Source of the DNA: an uncultured Veillonella sp.
Lineage (GTDB): Bacteria; Bacillota; Negativicutes; Veillonellales; Veillonellaceae
Length of the DNA: 45,318 bases
Assembly: GCA_900538355.1 (NCBI GenBank)
Contig: UPXS01000015.1
Span: forward strand, 1-45,318
Direction of reading: 5' to 3'
Part shown: positions 1 to 8,769 of the stretch, in pieces
Numbering within the stretch: the first letter of the stretch is position 1
Layout: each line of letters starts with the position of its first letter
Notes under the pieces: generated by a model
What the model was told of the DNA's origin: nothing
Databases searched by the model: none
What the model saw: the letters and a program-made list of their open reading frames with translations, nothing else
Position numbers and translations under genes: made by a program

Positions 1-41
1 AAAATTGTACATTCTTATATCATCATTTTTGTACATTCTTA
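1..41. repeat. Two direct copies of TTGTACATTCTTA at the left edge
   Basis: The 13-mer TTGTACATTCTTA occurs at 5-17 and 29-41, 24 bp apart. The 20-mer AAAATTGTACATTCTTATAT at 1-20 is found again, perfectly inverted, at 45275-45294 close to the other end of the window. The core TGTACA is a palindrome. The copies lie just beyond the stop codon of the small minus-strand gene at 47-163. They could be protein-binding sites, part of a dispersed intergenic repeat, or sequence at which an assembly broke; the window cannot decide. Confidence 0.6.
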
Positions 42-46
42 GAGTA

Positions 47-163
47 TCATTTACAAGTATCTTTTTGTTTTTGGTCAATTCTGTTTAGGTAATAAACCAC
101 TAAGCCGCCAAATAGAAGTTGTAAGATTGGTGTGATTACATTTATAAAGAATGTTAAGTCCAA
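47..163 (-). CDS. Small single-pass membrane peptide (38 aa), possible type I toxin or holin-like peptide
   Basis: This is a 38-codon gene with a TTG start at 163-161 and a TGA stop at 49-47. A ribosome site AGAGGAG (179-173) sits 9 nt before the start, and an extended -10 TGT-TATAAT lies upstream on the same strand. The peptide starts MDLTFF, has a hydrophobic segment at about residues 3-26 (including ITPILQLLFGGLVVYYL) and ends in a charged tail rich in Lys, Gln and Asp. That architecture, one membrane helix followed by a short basic tail, matches the small hydrophobic toxins of type I toxin-antitoxin systems (Fst and holin-like types), but no specific family is recognised and no antisense RNA can be demonstrated. 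It is divergent from tpsB, with about 150 bp between the two starts. It could instead be a chance reading frame, but promoter, ribosome site and protein character all agree. Confidence 0.5.
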   Translation of the reverse strand: MDLTFFINVITPILQLLFGGLVVYYLNRIDQKQKDTCK

Positions 164-208
164 ATGGAGTATCTCCTCTTCTGAATAGTATTTTAATTCT
201 CTAATAAT

Positions 209-237
209 ATTATAACATCTGAAATATAAACTAAATA
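209..237 (-). promoter_or_regulatory. Extended -10 promoter for the small membrane peptide
   Basis: On the minus strand an extended -10 TGT-TATAAT occupies 217-209. The -35 region is weak (TATTTA, 237-232, 17 bp spacer). Predicted transcription start is near 202, giving a leader of about 40 nt before the TTG start at 163. Confidence 0.4.
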
Positions 238-257
238 TTAAAATATTTAATATTCTA

Positions 258-287
258 TTGCAAAAAAAATACGATTTAATATATAAT
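258..287 (+). promoter_or_regulatory. Promoter of tpsB-tpsA
   Basis: TTGCAA (258-263), an 18-bp spacer and TATAAT (282-287) make a good sigma-A/70 promoter. Predicted start is near 294, leaving a leader of about 20 nt with the ribosome site AAAGGAGAGG immediately before the tpsB ATG. Confidence 0.6.
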
Positions 288-315
288 TTACCTTATAAAG
301 AAAGGAGAGGAATTA

Positions 316-2013
316 ATGAGAGTTGTATGTATTGCAGCAGGTTGTGTTGGCTTGCTGACTATATTCGGTACGATGCCTAGTTTTGCGGCAGAAGTATCAA
401 ACCCATTTATACAACAAGAAGCGGCCCGAGCCGATGCTTCATTACGCCAACGTGCAGAAGCACCAATGACTGGGGCCGCTTTGCCGCGTTCAGAATCTGG
501 CTATACAGGTTTAGATAAGGCGCCTATGAAGGCTTTACCTAAGGAAAGTGTATCGTTTCCTATTGAGCATATTGTAGTGACTTCTGCAGAACCAGTACTA
601 CAAAAGTACAAAAATCAATTGCAGGTCTATAATCATAATCGCATTGGGACAGAAGGCATTCAGTTTTTACAAAAGGAATTACAAGAACAACTGTTATCTG
701 ATGGGTATATTACGAGTCAAGTAGTTGTGCCAAATCAAGATTTACAGTCTGGTACACTTACGTTTGAGATTATGCCTGGTTATGTAGAGGATATTGTTCT
801 TACAAATCCTAAAGCACGTACGAATTGGCGAAGTGCTTTTCCTGTGAGACCTGGTTACGTATTACGACGTCAAGCACTAGAGCAGGGGATTGACCAAATG
901 CGTAGTGTACCTGGTCAAGATATTAAAATGACCATAGAGCCAGGTACAAAACCGTTACATTCTATTGTTAAGCTTACCGTTGAGCAAAAAGGATTTGTAC
1001 ACGGATCTTTGATGCTAGATAATTCTGGAAATAAATCAACAGGGACGTATCAAGGAGCTGTATTTTTATCTTTCAGTCAATTGGCAGGACTCAATGATGT
1101 ATTAACTACTAGCTTTACAAAAGACATCAGCCATCATGATGATGGACATGGGTCAAAACAATATGCGGTTAGCTATTCCGTTCCCGACGGAAATCGTACG
1201 TATCGTATTTCAACGTACAAATATAGCTATAATCAATTAGTATTCATGCCAAATGCGTTTCGTTCTTCTGGCACTACGCAAGGTACAGAATTTGCAGTAG
1301 AGCAAGTATTAAATAGAACAAGTCGCTCTAAGACTTCGGCTGTAGCTAAAGTCATTCATAAGGAGCGTCATAATTATTTAGATGATGTGGAGCTTGGGGT
1401 ACAAGAGCAACATACAACTGCGGTTGAAGTGGGGTTATCTCATCGTCAATATAGTGGCAATACTGTATCTGATGTATATCTATTCTATCGACAAGGTATT
1501 AATGGATTAGGTGCTCAGGTACGGAGTTGGGAAGGCTTATCAGATAATCCTACTACACTATATAAAATGGCAGGCTTAGAAGGCCAAGTTCAAACTGGTG
1601 TTCGTATGGGCCATAAGCAAGGTACGTATACAATGCGTTTTAGAAGCCAGTTTACAGATCAACGCTTATTTGGTACTGAACAATTTAGTATTGGTGGTCG
1701 TTATTCTGTACGAGGCTTTAGTGGAGAAGAAACCTTAAGAGGAGATTCTGGCTATTATGTACAAAATGAATGGGCATTACCATTTAGAAAACAACAAGTC
1801 ACCCCTTATGTAGGTGTAGATATTGGCCATGTATGGGGACCATCTACAGAAACGCAAGTAGGTAATACCTTGGTTGGTGGCGTAGTCGGGGTTCGCGGAA
1901 CAGTTGGTGATGCTGTAAATTACGATGTATCACTGGGAACCCCTATTAAGAAACCAGAAGGATTTGATACAGATACACGTGTGTGGGCCTTTAAAGGCAG
2001 CTATCAATTTTAA
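316..2013 (+). CDS. Two-partner secretion outer-membrane transporter (TpsB, ShlB/FhaC/CdiB family)
   Basis: TpsB proteins are Omp85-type 16-stranded barrels that export one large TpsA exoprotein across the outer membrane. The 565-residue length is typical. A signal peptide covers residues 1-25 (ends SFAA). A proline/alanine-rich linker leads into a POTRA-type region at about 78-158, including GYITSQVVVPNQDL, and the rest is beta-barrel with alternating aromatic strands ending in SYQF, a usual outer-membrane C-terminus. The family hallmark VRGF loop motif is at residues 465-468, followed by GYYVQNEWALP. The ATG is preceded by AAAGGAGAGG. The gene is 66 bp upstream of its partner tpsA in the same orientation, so the two are almost certainly co-transcribed from the promoter at 258-287. 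Its presence requires an outer membrane, which supports a diderm Firmicute host. Whether the substrate is an adhesin or a CDI-type toxin is decided by tpsA, not by this gene. Confidence 0.93.
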   Translation: MRVVCIAAGCVGLLTIFGTMPSFAAEVSNPFIQQEAARADASLRQRAEAPMTGAALPRSESGYTGLDKAPMKALPKESVSFPIEHIVVTSAEPVLQKYKNQLQVYNHNRIGTEGIQFLQKELQEQLLSDGYITSQVVVPNQDLQSGTLTFEIMPGYVEDIVLTNPKARTNWRSAFPVRPGYVLRRQALEQGIDQMRSVPGQDIKMTIEPGTKPLHSIVKLTVEQKGFVHGSLMLDNSGNKSTGTYQGAVFLSFSQLAGLNDVLTTSFTKDISHHDDGHGSKQYAVSYSVPDGNRTYRISTYKYSYNQLVFMPNAFRSSGTTQGTEFAVEQVLNRTSRSKTSAVAKVIHKERHNYLDDVELGVQEQHTTAVEVGLSHRQYSGNTVSDVYLFYRQGINGLGAQVRSWEGLSDNPTTLYKMAGLEGQVQTGVRMGHKQGTYTMRFRSQFTDQRLFGTEQFSIGGRYSVRGFSGEETLRGDSGYYVQNEWALPFRKQQVTPYVGVDIGHVWGPSTETQVGNTLVGGVVGVRGTVGDAVNYDVSLGTPIKKPEGFDTDTRVWAFKGSYQF

Positions 2014-2022
2014 GTGTTGTAA

Positions 2023-2066
2023 TCTAGTACAGCTAGGCCATTACATGATGAATGGTATGTACTAGA
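2023..2066 (+). other. Hairpin in the tpsB-tpsA spacer
   Basis: A 9-bp outer stem (TCTAGTACA 2023-2031 with TGTACTAGA 2058-2066) encloses a second 5-bp stem (CCATT with AATGG). It lies directly before the tpsA ribosome site (AGAGGAGAG). There is no U-run, so it is more likely to affect mRNA stability or translation than to terminate. An effect on the TpsB:TpsA ratio is inference. Confidence 0.45.
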
Positions 2067-2079
2067 AGAGGAGAGTAAT

Positions 2080-5000
2080 ATGAATATAAGAAAGCATACA
2101 GCAGTAGCTATCTTTGCTGCATTGTTAGCGACTAACTCTGCACCATGGATTCCTATGGCCCTTGCTAATCCTGTTGTACCTGATCAAGGTAAATTAGGAC
2201 CAAAAATAGAAGAAGCTAGAAATGGCATGACTGTCGTTAATATTAATACACCTAATGATAAAGGGTTATCACATAACCAATATAATGCATTCAATGTAGA
2301 CGAAAAGGGCCTTATTTTAAATAATGCGAATCGCCCTGTAAATACAGAGCTCGCAGGCTATATTATGGGGAATCCTAATTTAGTAGGCCCTACAGCCAAT
2401 ACGATTTTAAATGAAGTAACGGGTACAAGCTCTACTTCTATGAATGGTGCTCTTGAAGTAGCCGGTAATAAGGCACATGTTATCGTTGCCAACCCTAATG
2501 GTATTTCTATTAATAATGGCACATTTATTAATGCAAGTAGCGCTACACTCACAACAGGTAATCCAATTATTAATAATGGTAGTGTTACAGGCTATAATGT
2601 TCAGCAAGGTGTTATTACTGTAGGTGAAAAGGGGCTTAATGCCTCTAAAACGGCACGGACAGATATGCTTGCTGAGGCTGTAAAGCTCAATGGTAAAGTT
2701 TGGGCACAAGATATTCAAGTTGTAACGGGGAAGAATGATATTTCCGTTGATGCTACTGGTAAAGTTACGAATACTCATAAAACTGGTGAATCAAGTCAAG
2801 TCGGCCTTGATGTAGCTGCTATTGGTGGGATGTATGCTAATAGTATGTACTTAGTGGGTACCAATGACGGCTTTGGGGTTAATAATCAAGGCGTATTGTC
2901 TGCACAAAACAAACTAACCATAGATAGTACTGGTAAGTTACAAAATACAGGTACGATAGCTGCTACAGATGCCAATATTACAACCCAAAGTCTAGAGCAG
3001 ATGAATAAGGGTAAACTTTATGTAGATACAGCAAAGATTACTACTGACTCTGTAATACAAACTGGTAATGCTACGACTAAAGAAGCACCTGTTATGATTG
3101 CCCAAAAAGATTTGTCTATAGCAACAAAATCTATTGTTAATACAGATGGTAGTGTAATCAAAGCAGAAGATAAATTACAGCTTGGTAAAACGATGGATGA
3201 GAAAGGTACAGTATCCGGTAAAATGGATTCTGTAGTAAATACTGCATCTACCATTGAGTTTGGTCAAGGTGGAGCTTTACTTGCGAAATCTGTAGATAAT
3301 AAAAATGGTGGCATTACCCTTAAGCGTGTAGCTGTAGAGGGTAAAGAGCATGTCAAAAACGAAGTAGCTCCATCCGGCAGTATTAAGCGTTATCAATTGT
3401 CTGAGGAACGAATTTATGGACATGATGATGAAATTCCAAAAGATAAAGTAGTTGTACACTCTTCTGAGAATCTACAACTTTCCATAAATGGTAAACATCA
3501 TGATAGTTGGACTAAATATGAATATGACCGTACACGTGAGGAAGATGTAGTAGATACATCTAATCCTGGACGAATTATTTCTGGCGGTAATTTACATGTG
3601 GATGTAGATCATATGGTGAATGAAGCTAGTCAAATTAGTGCTGCTGGCGATATTACTGGTACTGTAGGTCATTATGAGCAAAGTAATCCTAAAGGTAATG
3701 AATATATTACTGAAGAGGGCACAGCTACAAGTTATAGCCGTCATCATAAAAAAGGGTGGGATACTACCAATATTCGTGAAGCGAAGTATAAGAATACTAA
3801 GGTGAATCCTAAAGATGTACCTGTTGCCGTATATGGCGGTCATGTAGAAAATAGTAAAAGTGATACCACAGTAGATGCATCTCTATTAAATAGTATGAGT
3901 CAGTTATCGACGAATCCTAATACTACCTATGTGATTGAAACCAATCCAAACTTTACAAATCGTCGCAACTTCTTATCTTCTGATTACGTATTATCTCGTC
4001 TTAAATTAGACCCTATGAATATACAAAAACGTTTGGGTGATGGATATTATGAGCAGCAACTCGTTATGCAAGAGATTATGCGTCAAACCGGTAAAAGAAG
4101 ACTTCAATCTGGTCTTTCCGCAGAAGAACAATATCGACAATTGATGGATGCAGGGATTAGTGTAACTAAATCTCAATCTATTGTATTAGGACGAGGTTTA
4201 ACCGAGGCTGAGCAAAAAAATCTTAAAGAAGATGTAGTGCTCCTAGTAAGTAAGTCTGTTGTATTACCAAATGGCAAAACGGAAACTGTGCTAGTACCGA
4301 CTTTATATTTAGCACCAAACACAAAACGAGTAGAGGGTGGCGCTAACTTGCAAGCCCAATCAATTAACCTTTCTGTTGATACTATGCATAATAGCGGTAG
4401 TATTGTGGCGGATAAGAATGTGACTCTTACTGGTAATTCCATTCACAATGATAATGGTCTTATTAAAGGTAACACGGCTACGGTTACAGCGAATGACGAA
4501 GTTCGTAATACACAAGGCACTATTATGGGCAATGATACAGTCTCTGTGTATGCTAAGAAAGACATCATTAACGAAGGTGGCACCATTACACAAACTAATG
4601 CAGCTGGATCCACAAAGGTTAGTGCGGGACGCGATGTAATTAATAAAGGCGTACAGTATGAGGCTGGTAATAGTAAAGTTGAGTGGAATAGTAGCAATAA
4701 CCGTCGTGAAACGATTACTGGTGTAGATCAAGGCCGTATTGGTGGTGCTGGTGAAACAACAGTAGTAGCAGGACGTGATGTATCTATGGAGGCAGGTGTT
4801 ATCACGTCAGATGTGGATACAACTGTTACGGCAGGTCGTAATGTAACGATGAAAGCAATGAATACTAAACATGAGCTTGAAGAACATCGTTTTGATAAAG
4901 GTAAATCTGGTGGTGGACACTCTCAAACGACTCAGTCTCATGATCTTGTTAAAGCTCAATCATCTGTTGGTAGTAGTATTGAAGGCAAGAACGTTTCTGT

Positions 5001-7980
5001 TGTAGCCTCTGATACAGTACAACTGGAAGGTAGTCAAGTGTTAGCGGCAGATACAGTGAAAGTATCTGGTAATGCGGTTGCATTAAATACGGCGAAGGCT
5101 AATAGTACAGTTAATCATGTGTATTTAGATAAAAAGAAAAGCTTAGTAAAACGTGAAAGTACAAATGCAGTCGATGATGTAACAAGCACATCTGTAACTG
5201 GCTCTACAGTAAGTGGTAAAGATATAACTATTACAAGTGCTCAAGATGTAACAGGTCAATCTGCTCAAATTTTGGGCGAGAATACTGTATCTGTTACCGC
5301 TGGTGGTAAGGTAGACTTGGGCGCAGATAAAGCTATTACTGATGGCTCTAGTGTTTATCGTCATAAAAAATCTGGCTTGCTTGGGGGTGCCGGTATAGGT
5401 TTCTCTATTGGTAAAGAAAAACATAATATTGATGAAGCAAATCATGAAGAAGCTACTGTACGAAACACAATTGCTAGTACGAAAGGGACTGTAAATATCA
5501 AGGCTAATGATACAGTTCATCTTACAAGTGCAGATATTGTTGCTAAAGAAGGCGCAGTGTTAGACGGCTCTGCTGTTACATTAGATGGTAACGTAGACCA
5601 TAATCATATGACACATGATGAACGTTACAAAAAAACTGGTCTTACCGTATCCTTAGGTGGTGCAATAGCAAATACACTTACAAATACTACGCGCACTATA
5701 AAACAAGCAGGTGGTCGTGATGACAAACGGTTAGCTGCACTTGAACTCAATGAAGCTCGTAAGCAATTGCAAGACGGATATGAAGCAGTAGATGCAGCTT
5801 TACATGGAGAAAAAATACGCGATGCCGTAACAGGTAAAGTTGATAAAGTAGACGGTAAAGCTAAACGAGGCGCTAAAAATATTGATGATGCTATTAACTT
5901 ATCTGTAAGCATTGGTAGCACTTCTAGAAAACAAGGGCAAGTAGTAGATACAAACACATATCAAGGTGGCAGTCTTGTTAGTGATGGTAATGTACATATC
6001 AAAGCTCGTGATGCTCAGCAAAGTGGTATCGGGTTAACTGGTGAAACAGTAGAGGCTAAAAAGCTAGTATTAGATAGTGCTAGTGATATTAATCTTGAGG
6101 CTGGCAAGAATACTGTAGATGTTAATAATACCTATAAAAGTTCTGGCTGGAGCATTGGTGCTGGTATTAGCTTAACTGGTGGTGGACTCCTCGACATTAA
6201 TGCGAGTGGTCATATGGCTCGTCAAAATGGAGATACCCATCAAGAAAGTTATGTATCTACTAAGATTAAAGCGGCTCAATTAGCACAGCTTAAAGCAAAA
6301 CGAGATACAAATATTATTGGTTCTACCGTATCTGGCAAGAAGGTAGAAGTAGATACAGGCCGTGATTTACATATTAAAAGCTTACAAGATGTAGATAACT
6401 TTAAAGAACATAGTAAATCTGCGGGGTTCTCCGTTTCTTCTAAACCTAACTTCAAAAATCCAACTGGTAGTATCAATGCTAGTGTAGGACGAATAGATAG
6501 CAAATGGAAAAGCGTAACAGAACAAGCTGGCATTTATGCTGGAGAAGAGGGCTACGATGTTAATGTAGGTAATAATACTACATTAGAGGGTGCTGTTATT
6601 AAAAGTGAAGCTCCGAAAGCTAAGAATACATTGACTACAAAATCTCTAGAGATGAAGGACATCAAAAACGAAGCTGAGTATACATACAAGAATAACGGTA
6701 TCGGCTATAACTACCATGGTAGTAAAAAGAAACTCGAAGAGATGAAAATTAAAGATAAAAAAGGCTATGATAAAATTTATAACAGTATCGGTCTAGTTCC
6801 AAACTTAGGTGTAGGAGCTAAAGGTAAAGAAAGCTCCACTACTCAATCTGCAATCTCTGATGGTATACTAACTGTAGATGGTAAAGAAATTGATACTAAA
6901 ACCATCAATACGAATACCGAAAATACGTTGCATCAATTAGATAAGATTTTCAATAAAAAGAAAATTGAAGAACGTCAGGAGTTAGCTCGTCTATTCTCTA
7001 AAAATGCATTCGAACAACTACATAATTGGCAACCAACAACTAAGGATGGCAAAGTTGCTAAGTCCATTGCGCATGGTGTAGTAGGTGAATTGGCAGCTCG
7101 TATGGCGGGTAATGCACCTGGTAGTGGTTTTAAAGCTACTATGACTAATGAGATGTTAATTAGCGAAATTAATAAAGTGGCTAAACATAATCCAGCAGTA
7201 GCACAATGGTTGAGTGCCACAGTAGGTAGTGTGGTTAATAAAGTAAGTGGTGACTCTACTAATTCTGGTGCTGCAACTGCATCTTATGGTACTAAGTGGA
7301 ATGATAACTTATTTAATACTGATAGAGTTGATCTTGATGGAATCCCAGAAGAATATAAAGATTTAGGATTAGCTTACATGAATTATCATTTATATGATAA
7401 TAGTCGATTTGAATCGAATAAAGTAAAAACAAAGAAAAAGTACGTATTGAAGGGTCACTTATATTCTGAATCTAAAGGACTATCAGCAGGTATTCCTATA
7501 GTAGGGGGCATTGGGTTTTCAAGAGGTTATGGTTTAGATTCAGAAGGAGAAACATATTTAACAGACTCAGTTTCTTTGGGGTTTGGAGCTACTCCCATTC
7601 AAAATACAATAAGTGATACAAAGGTTTTAATGGGGGATAATGATTTTACTGGAGTTAATTTGGGGATGAATCTTAATACATTTGGTGGAAAAACTTATAG
7701 TGTTGGCCTAACGAATATAACTGAAAGTAAAACTTTAAATGTATCTCCAGAGGCTACAATATCGGCATCTCGCACAGTTCAACTTGTTGACCCTCCAAAT
7801 AGTGTAGTTGAAGTTGAAAATACTACTGTAGATTTAGAGACTTATACACCAGTTCAATCTACTGGTATATTTTCACCTCCACCAAAAGAATATCCAGCTG
7901 AAATAAGAGAAACTAATCAAGAGGAAAGTACAGAGAATTACTTAAGAATGCTAATGGATCAATTTGAGTTTCCTGCGTAA
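2080..7980 (+). CDS. Large TpsA exoprotein, filamentous haemagglutinin / CdiA-like, with variable C-terminal module
   Basis: This 1966-residue protein is the likely substrate of the adjacent TpsB. A signal peptide spans about 1-29 (ends MALA). The TPS haemagglutination domain follows (about 30-280), with the classic NPNGI motif at 138-142 and the stretch FINASSATLTTGNP. The middle (about 280-1600) is built of beta-helix repeats rich in G, N, T and V, of the Fil_haemagg type. Residues about 1660-1745 are Ala/Gly-rich and helical (HGVVGELAARMAGNAPGSG, then AQWLSATVGSVVNK, ending YGTKWN at 1736-1741) and resemble the pretoxin region before CdiA toxins, though no VENN motif is seen. The last 221 residues (1746-1966) change character: glycine-rich beta-hairpin-like sequence (GIPIVGGIGFSRGYG), then a Pro/Glu-rich tail. 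No nuclease or deaminase motif is recognised in this module. It could be a toxin, an adhesive tip or a structural cap. Family assignment is firm; toxin activity is not shown. Confidence 0.88.
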   Translation: MNIRKHTAVAIFAALLATNSAPWIPMALANPVVPDQGKLGPKIEEARNGMTVVNINTPNDKGLSHNQYNAFNVDEKGLILNNANRPVNTELAGYIMGNPNLVGPTANTILNEVTGTSSTSMNGALEVAGNKAHVIVANPNGISINNGTFINASSATLTTGNPIINNGSVTGYNVQQGVITVGEKGLNASKTARTDMLAEAVKLNGKVWAQDIQVVTGKNDISVDATGKVTNTHKTGESSQVGLDVAAIGGMYANSMYLVGTNDGFGVNNQGVLSAQNKLTIDSTGKLQNTGTIAATDANITTQSLEQMNKGKLYVDTAKITTDSVIQTGNATTKEAPVMIAQKDLSIATKSIVNTDGSVIKAEDKLQLGKTMDEKGTVSGKMDSVVNTASTIEFGQGGALLAKSVDNKNGGITLKRVAVEGKEHVKNEVAPSGSIKRYQLSEERIYGHDDEIPKDKVVVHSSENLQLSINGKHHDSWTKYEYDRTREEDVVDTSNPGRIISGGNLHVDVDHMVNEASQISAAGDITGTVGHYEQSNPKGNEYITEEGTATSYSRHHKKGWDTTNIREAKYKNTKVNPKDVPVAVYGGHVENSKSDTTVDASLLNSMSQLSTNPNTTYVIETNPNFTNRRNFLSSDYVLSRLKLDPMNIQKRLGDGYYEQQLVMQEIMRQTGKRRLQSGLSAEEQYRQLMDAGISVTKSQSIVLGRGLTEAEQKNLKEDVVLLVSKSVVLPNGKTETVLVPTLYLAPNTKRVEGGANLQAQSINLSVDTMHNSGSIVADKNVTLTGNSIHNDNGLIKGNTATVTANDEVRNTQGTIMGNDTVSVYAKKDIINEGGTITQTNAAGSTKVSAGRDVINKGVQYEAGNSKVEWNSSNNRRETITGVDQGRIGGAGETTVVAGRDVSMEAGVITSDVDTTVTAGRNVTMKAMNTKHELEEHRFDKGKSGGGHSQTTQSHDLVKAQSSVGSSIEGKNVSVVASDTVQLEGSQVLAADTVKVSGNAVALNTAKANSTVNHVYLDKKKSLVKRESTNAVDDVTSTSVTGSTVSGKDITITSAQDVTGQSAQILGENTVSVTAGGKVDLGADKAITDGSSVYRHKKSGLLGGAGIGFSIGKEKHNIDEANHEEATVRNTIASTKGTVNIKANDTVHLTSADIVAKEGAVLDGSAVTLDGNVDHNHMTHDERYKKTGLTVSLGGAIANTLTNTTRTIKQAGGRDDKRLAALELNEARKQLQDGYEAVDAALHGEKIRDAVTGKVDKVDGKAKRGAKNIDDAINLSVSIGSTSRKQGQVVDTNTYQGGSLVSDGNVHIKARDAQQSGIGLTGETVEAKKLVLDSASDINLEAGKNTVDVNNTYKSSGWSIGAGISLTGGGLLDINASGHMARQNGDTHQESYVSTKIKAAQLAQLKAKRDTNIIGSTVSGKKVEVDTGRDLHIKSLQDVDNFKEHSKSAGFSVSSKPNFKNPTGSINASVGRIDSKWKSVTEQAGIYAGEEGYDVNVGNNTTLEGAVIKSEAPKAKNTLTTKSLEMKDIKNEAEYTYKNNGIGYNYHGSKKKLEEMKIKDKKGYDKIYNSIGLVPNLGVGAKGKESSTTQSAISDGILTVDGKEIDTKTINTNTENTLHQLDKIFNKKKIEERQELARLFSKNAFEQLHNWQPTTKDGKVAKSIAHGVVGELAARMAGNAPGSGFKATMTNEMLISEINKVAKHNPAVAQWLSATVGSVVNKVSGDSTNSGAATASYGTKWNDNLFNTDRVDLDGIPEEYKDLGLAYMNYHLYDNSRFESNKVKTKKKYVLKGHLYSESKGLSAGIPIVGGIGFSRGYGLDSEGETYLTDSVSLGFGATPIQNTISDTKVLMGDNDFTGVNLGMNLNTFGGKTYSVGLTNITESKTLNVSPEATISASRTVQLVDPPNSVVEVENTTVDLETYTPVQSTGIFSPPPKEYPAEIRETNQEESTENYLRMLMDQFEFPA

Positions 7981-7993
7981 ATATAAATTTTTA

Positions 7994-8018
7994 TTTTCTT
8001 CGGAAGACATTTTATTTT
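7994..8018 (+). terminator. Weak UUCG hairpin after tpsA
   Basis: A short hairpin with a TTCG loop closed by C-G (stem TTTTC/GAAGA, 7994-8007) is followed by an AT-rich T-run. The stem is only 5 bp, so termination would be partial and some read-through into 8190-8609 is plausible. Confidence 0.3.
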
Positions 8019-8084
8019 TAGTTTGTATTGTAGCTTATAGTGTATTGAAATCAGATTTTTATTAAATTGTTCTGAGTGTATAGC

Positions 8085-8114
8085 TTGGCAATTGTCTATT
8101 ATTCATAATAAAAT
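8085..8114 (+). promoter_or_regulatory. Possible own promoter for the small membrane protein gene
   Basis: TTGGCA (8085-8090), an 18-bp spacer and TAAAAT (8109-8114). In an AT-rich spacer such matches are easy to find, so support is moderate. Independent expression would suit an immunity gene. Confidence 0.35.
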
Positions 8115-8189
8115 ATTAAATAGAATTACATCTTTATTATCCCTATTTACTTATTTTATAATAATGAAAATTAAGATTAGTGGTGGAAT

Positions 8190-8609
8190 ATGAATAGAAA
8201 TAAATTTAAAATGAATAGCATACCGTTGGTGGTAAAGGTATATATGGGTTTTGCTTTATTTGTATTTCTACTAATGGGGCTTACTTTTTTACATGCGTAT
8301 ATTAATAGACCTGAACAAATGAAAAGCCTTCAATTATATGAGCAAAAATTAGAAAGCATATCCTCGAAAAAAGTAAATGAAAAGTATTATACATCTGGTA
8401 GAAATGCTCAAAATAATAATCTTGAAATTACGTACGACTCTCTTACAATTGGAGATGTTAAAGGAGAACTTTCAAAACAAAATATAGGCTGGAATGAAAT
8501 CAACAAAAATCGTATTGTTGGACATGATTATGAGACTAATGTTTATCTTGAATTGTTTAAAGAAGTAGGTTCCAATAAAGTAATTTTAATATTACAAAGA
8601 AGAAATTGA
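8190..8609 (+). CDS. Small single-pass membrane protein; candidate immunity protein for the TpsA C-terminal module
   Basis: This 139-residue protein is not recognised as any known family. A basic N-terminus (MNRNKFKMN) precedes one hydrophobic helix at about 15-37. That gives an N-in topology with a roughly 100-residue domain outside the inner membrane, which reads like a compact alpha/beta fold ending in VILILQRRN. The ATG follows GTGGTGGA, a weak but well-placed ribosome site. The gene lies 209 bp after tpsA in the same direction, is AT-rich like the end of tpsA and unlike the next genes, and is closed by a strong terminator. Known CDI loci have the order cdiB-cdiA-cdiI, and a membrane-anchored immunity protein would suit a toxin acting at the inner membrane or in the periplasm. 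This role is inferred from position and topology only. Confidence 0.6.
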   Translation: MNRNKFKMNSIPLVVKVYMGFALFVFLLMGLTFLHAYINRPEQMKSLQLYEQKLESISSKKVNEKYYTSGRNAQNNNLEITYDSLTIGDVKGELSKQNIGWNEINKNRIVGHDYETNVYLELFKEVGSNKVILILQRRN

Positions 8610-8644
8610 AACGAAGATATGTCTCTCGCATATTTTTAATTACC

Positions 8645-8688
8645 TAGCAGATAGCTGATTATCTTTAATCAGCTATCTGTTATTTTTT
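8645..8688 (+). terminator. Strong intrinsic terminator closing the TPS locus
   Basis: A perfect 13-bp stem (CAGATAGCTGATT 8648-8660 with AATCAGCTATCTG 8667-8679) with a 6-nt loop, extendable by further A-T and G-T pairs, is followed by six T. It separates the tpsBA block from the housekeeping genes. Confidence 0.85.
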
Positions 8689-8769
8689 ATATTGCATATA
8701 TCGAATAATTCCTATTAAAATTACCAGAATTTTACGATTTTATGAGTGTTTTATGATAAAATAAAAGGT

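Noticed and set aside
2358..7220. Many long minus-strand frames opposite tpsA
   Set aside because: They arise from the repetitive, biased codon use of the beta-helix repeats; no ribosome sites or promoters support them.
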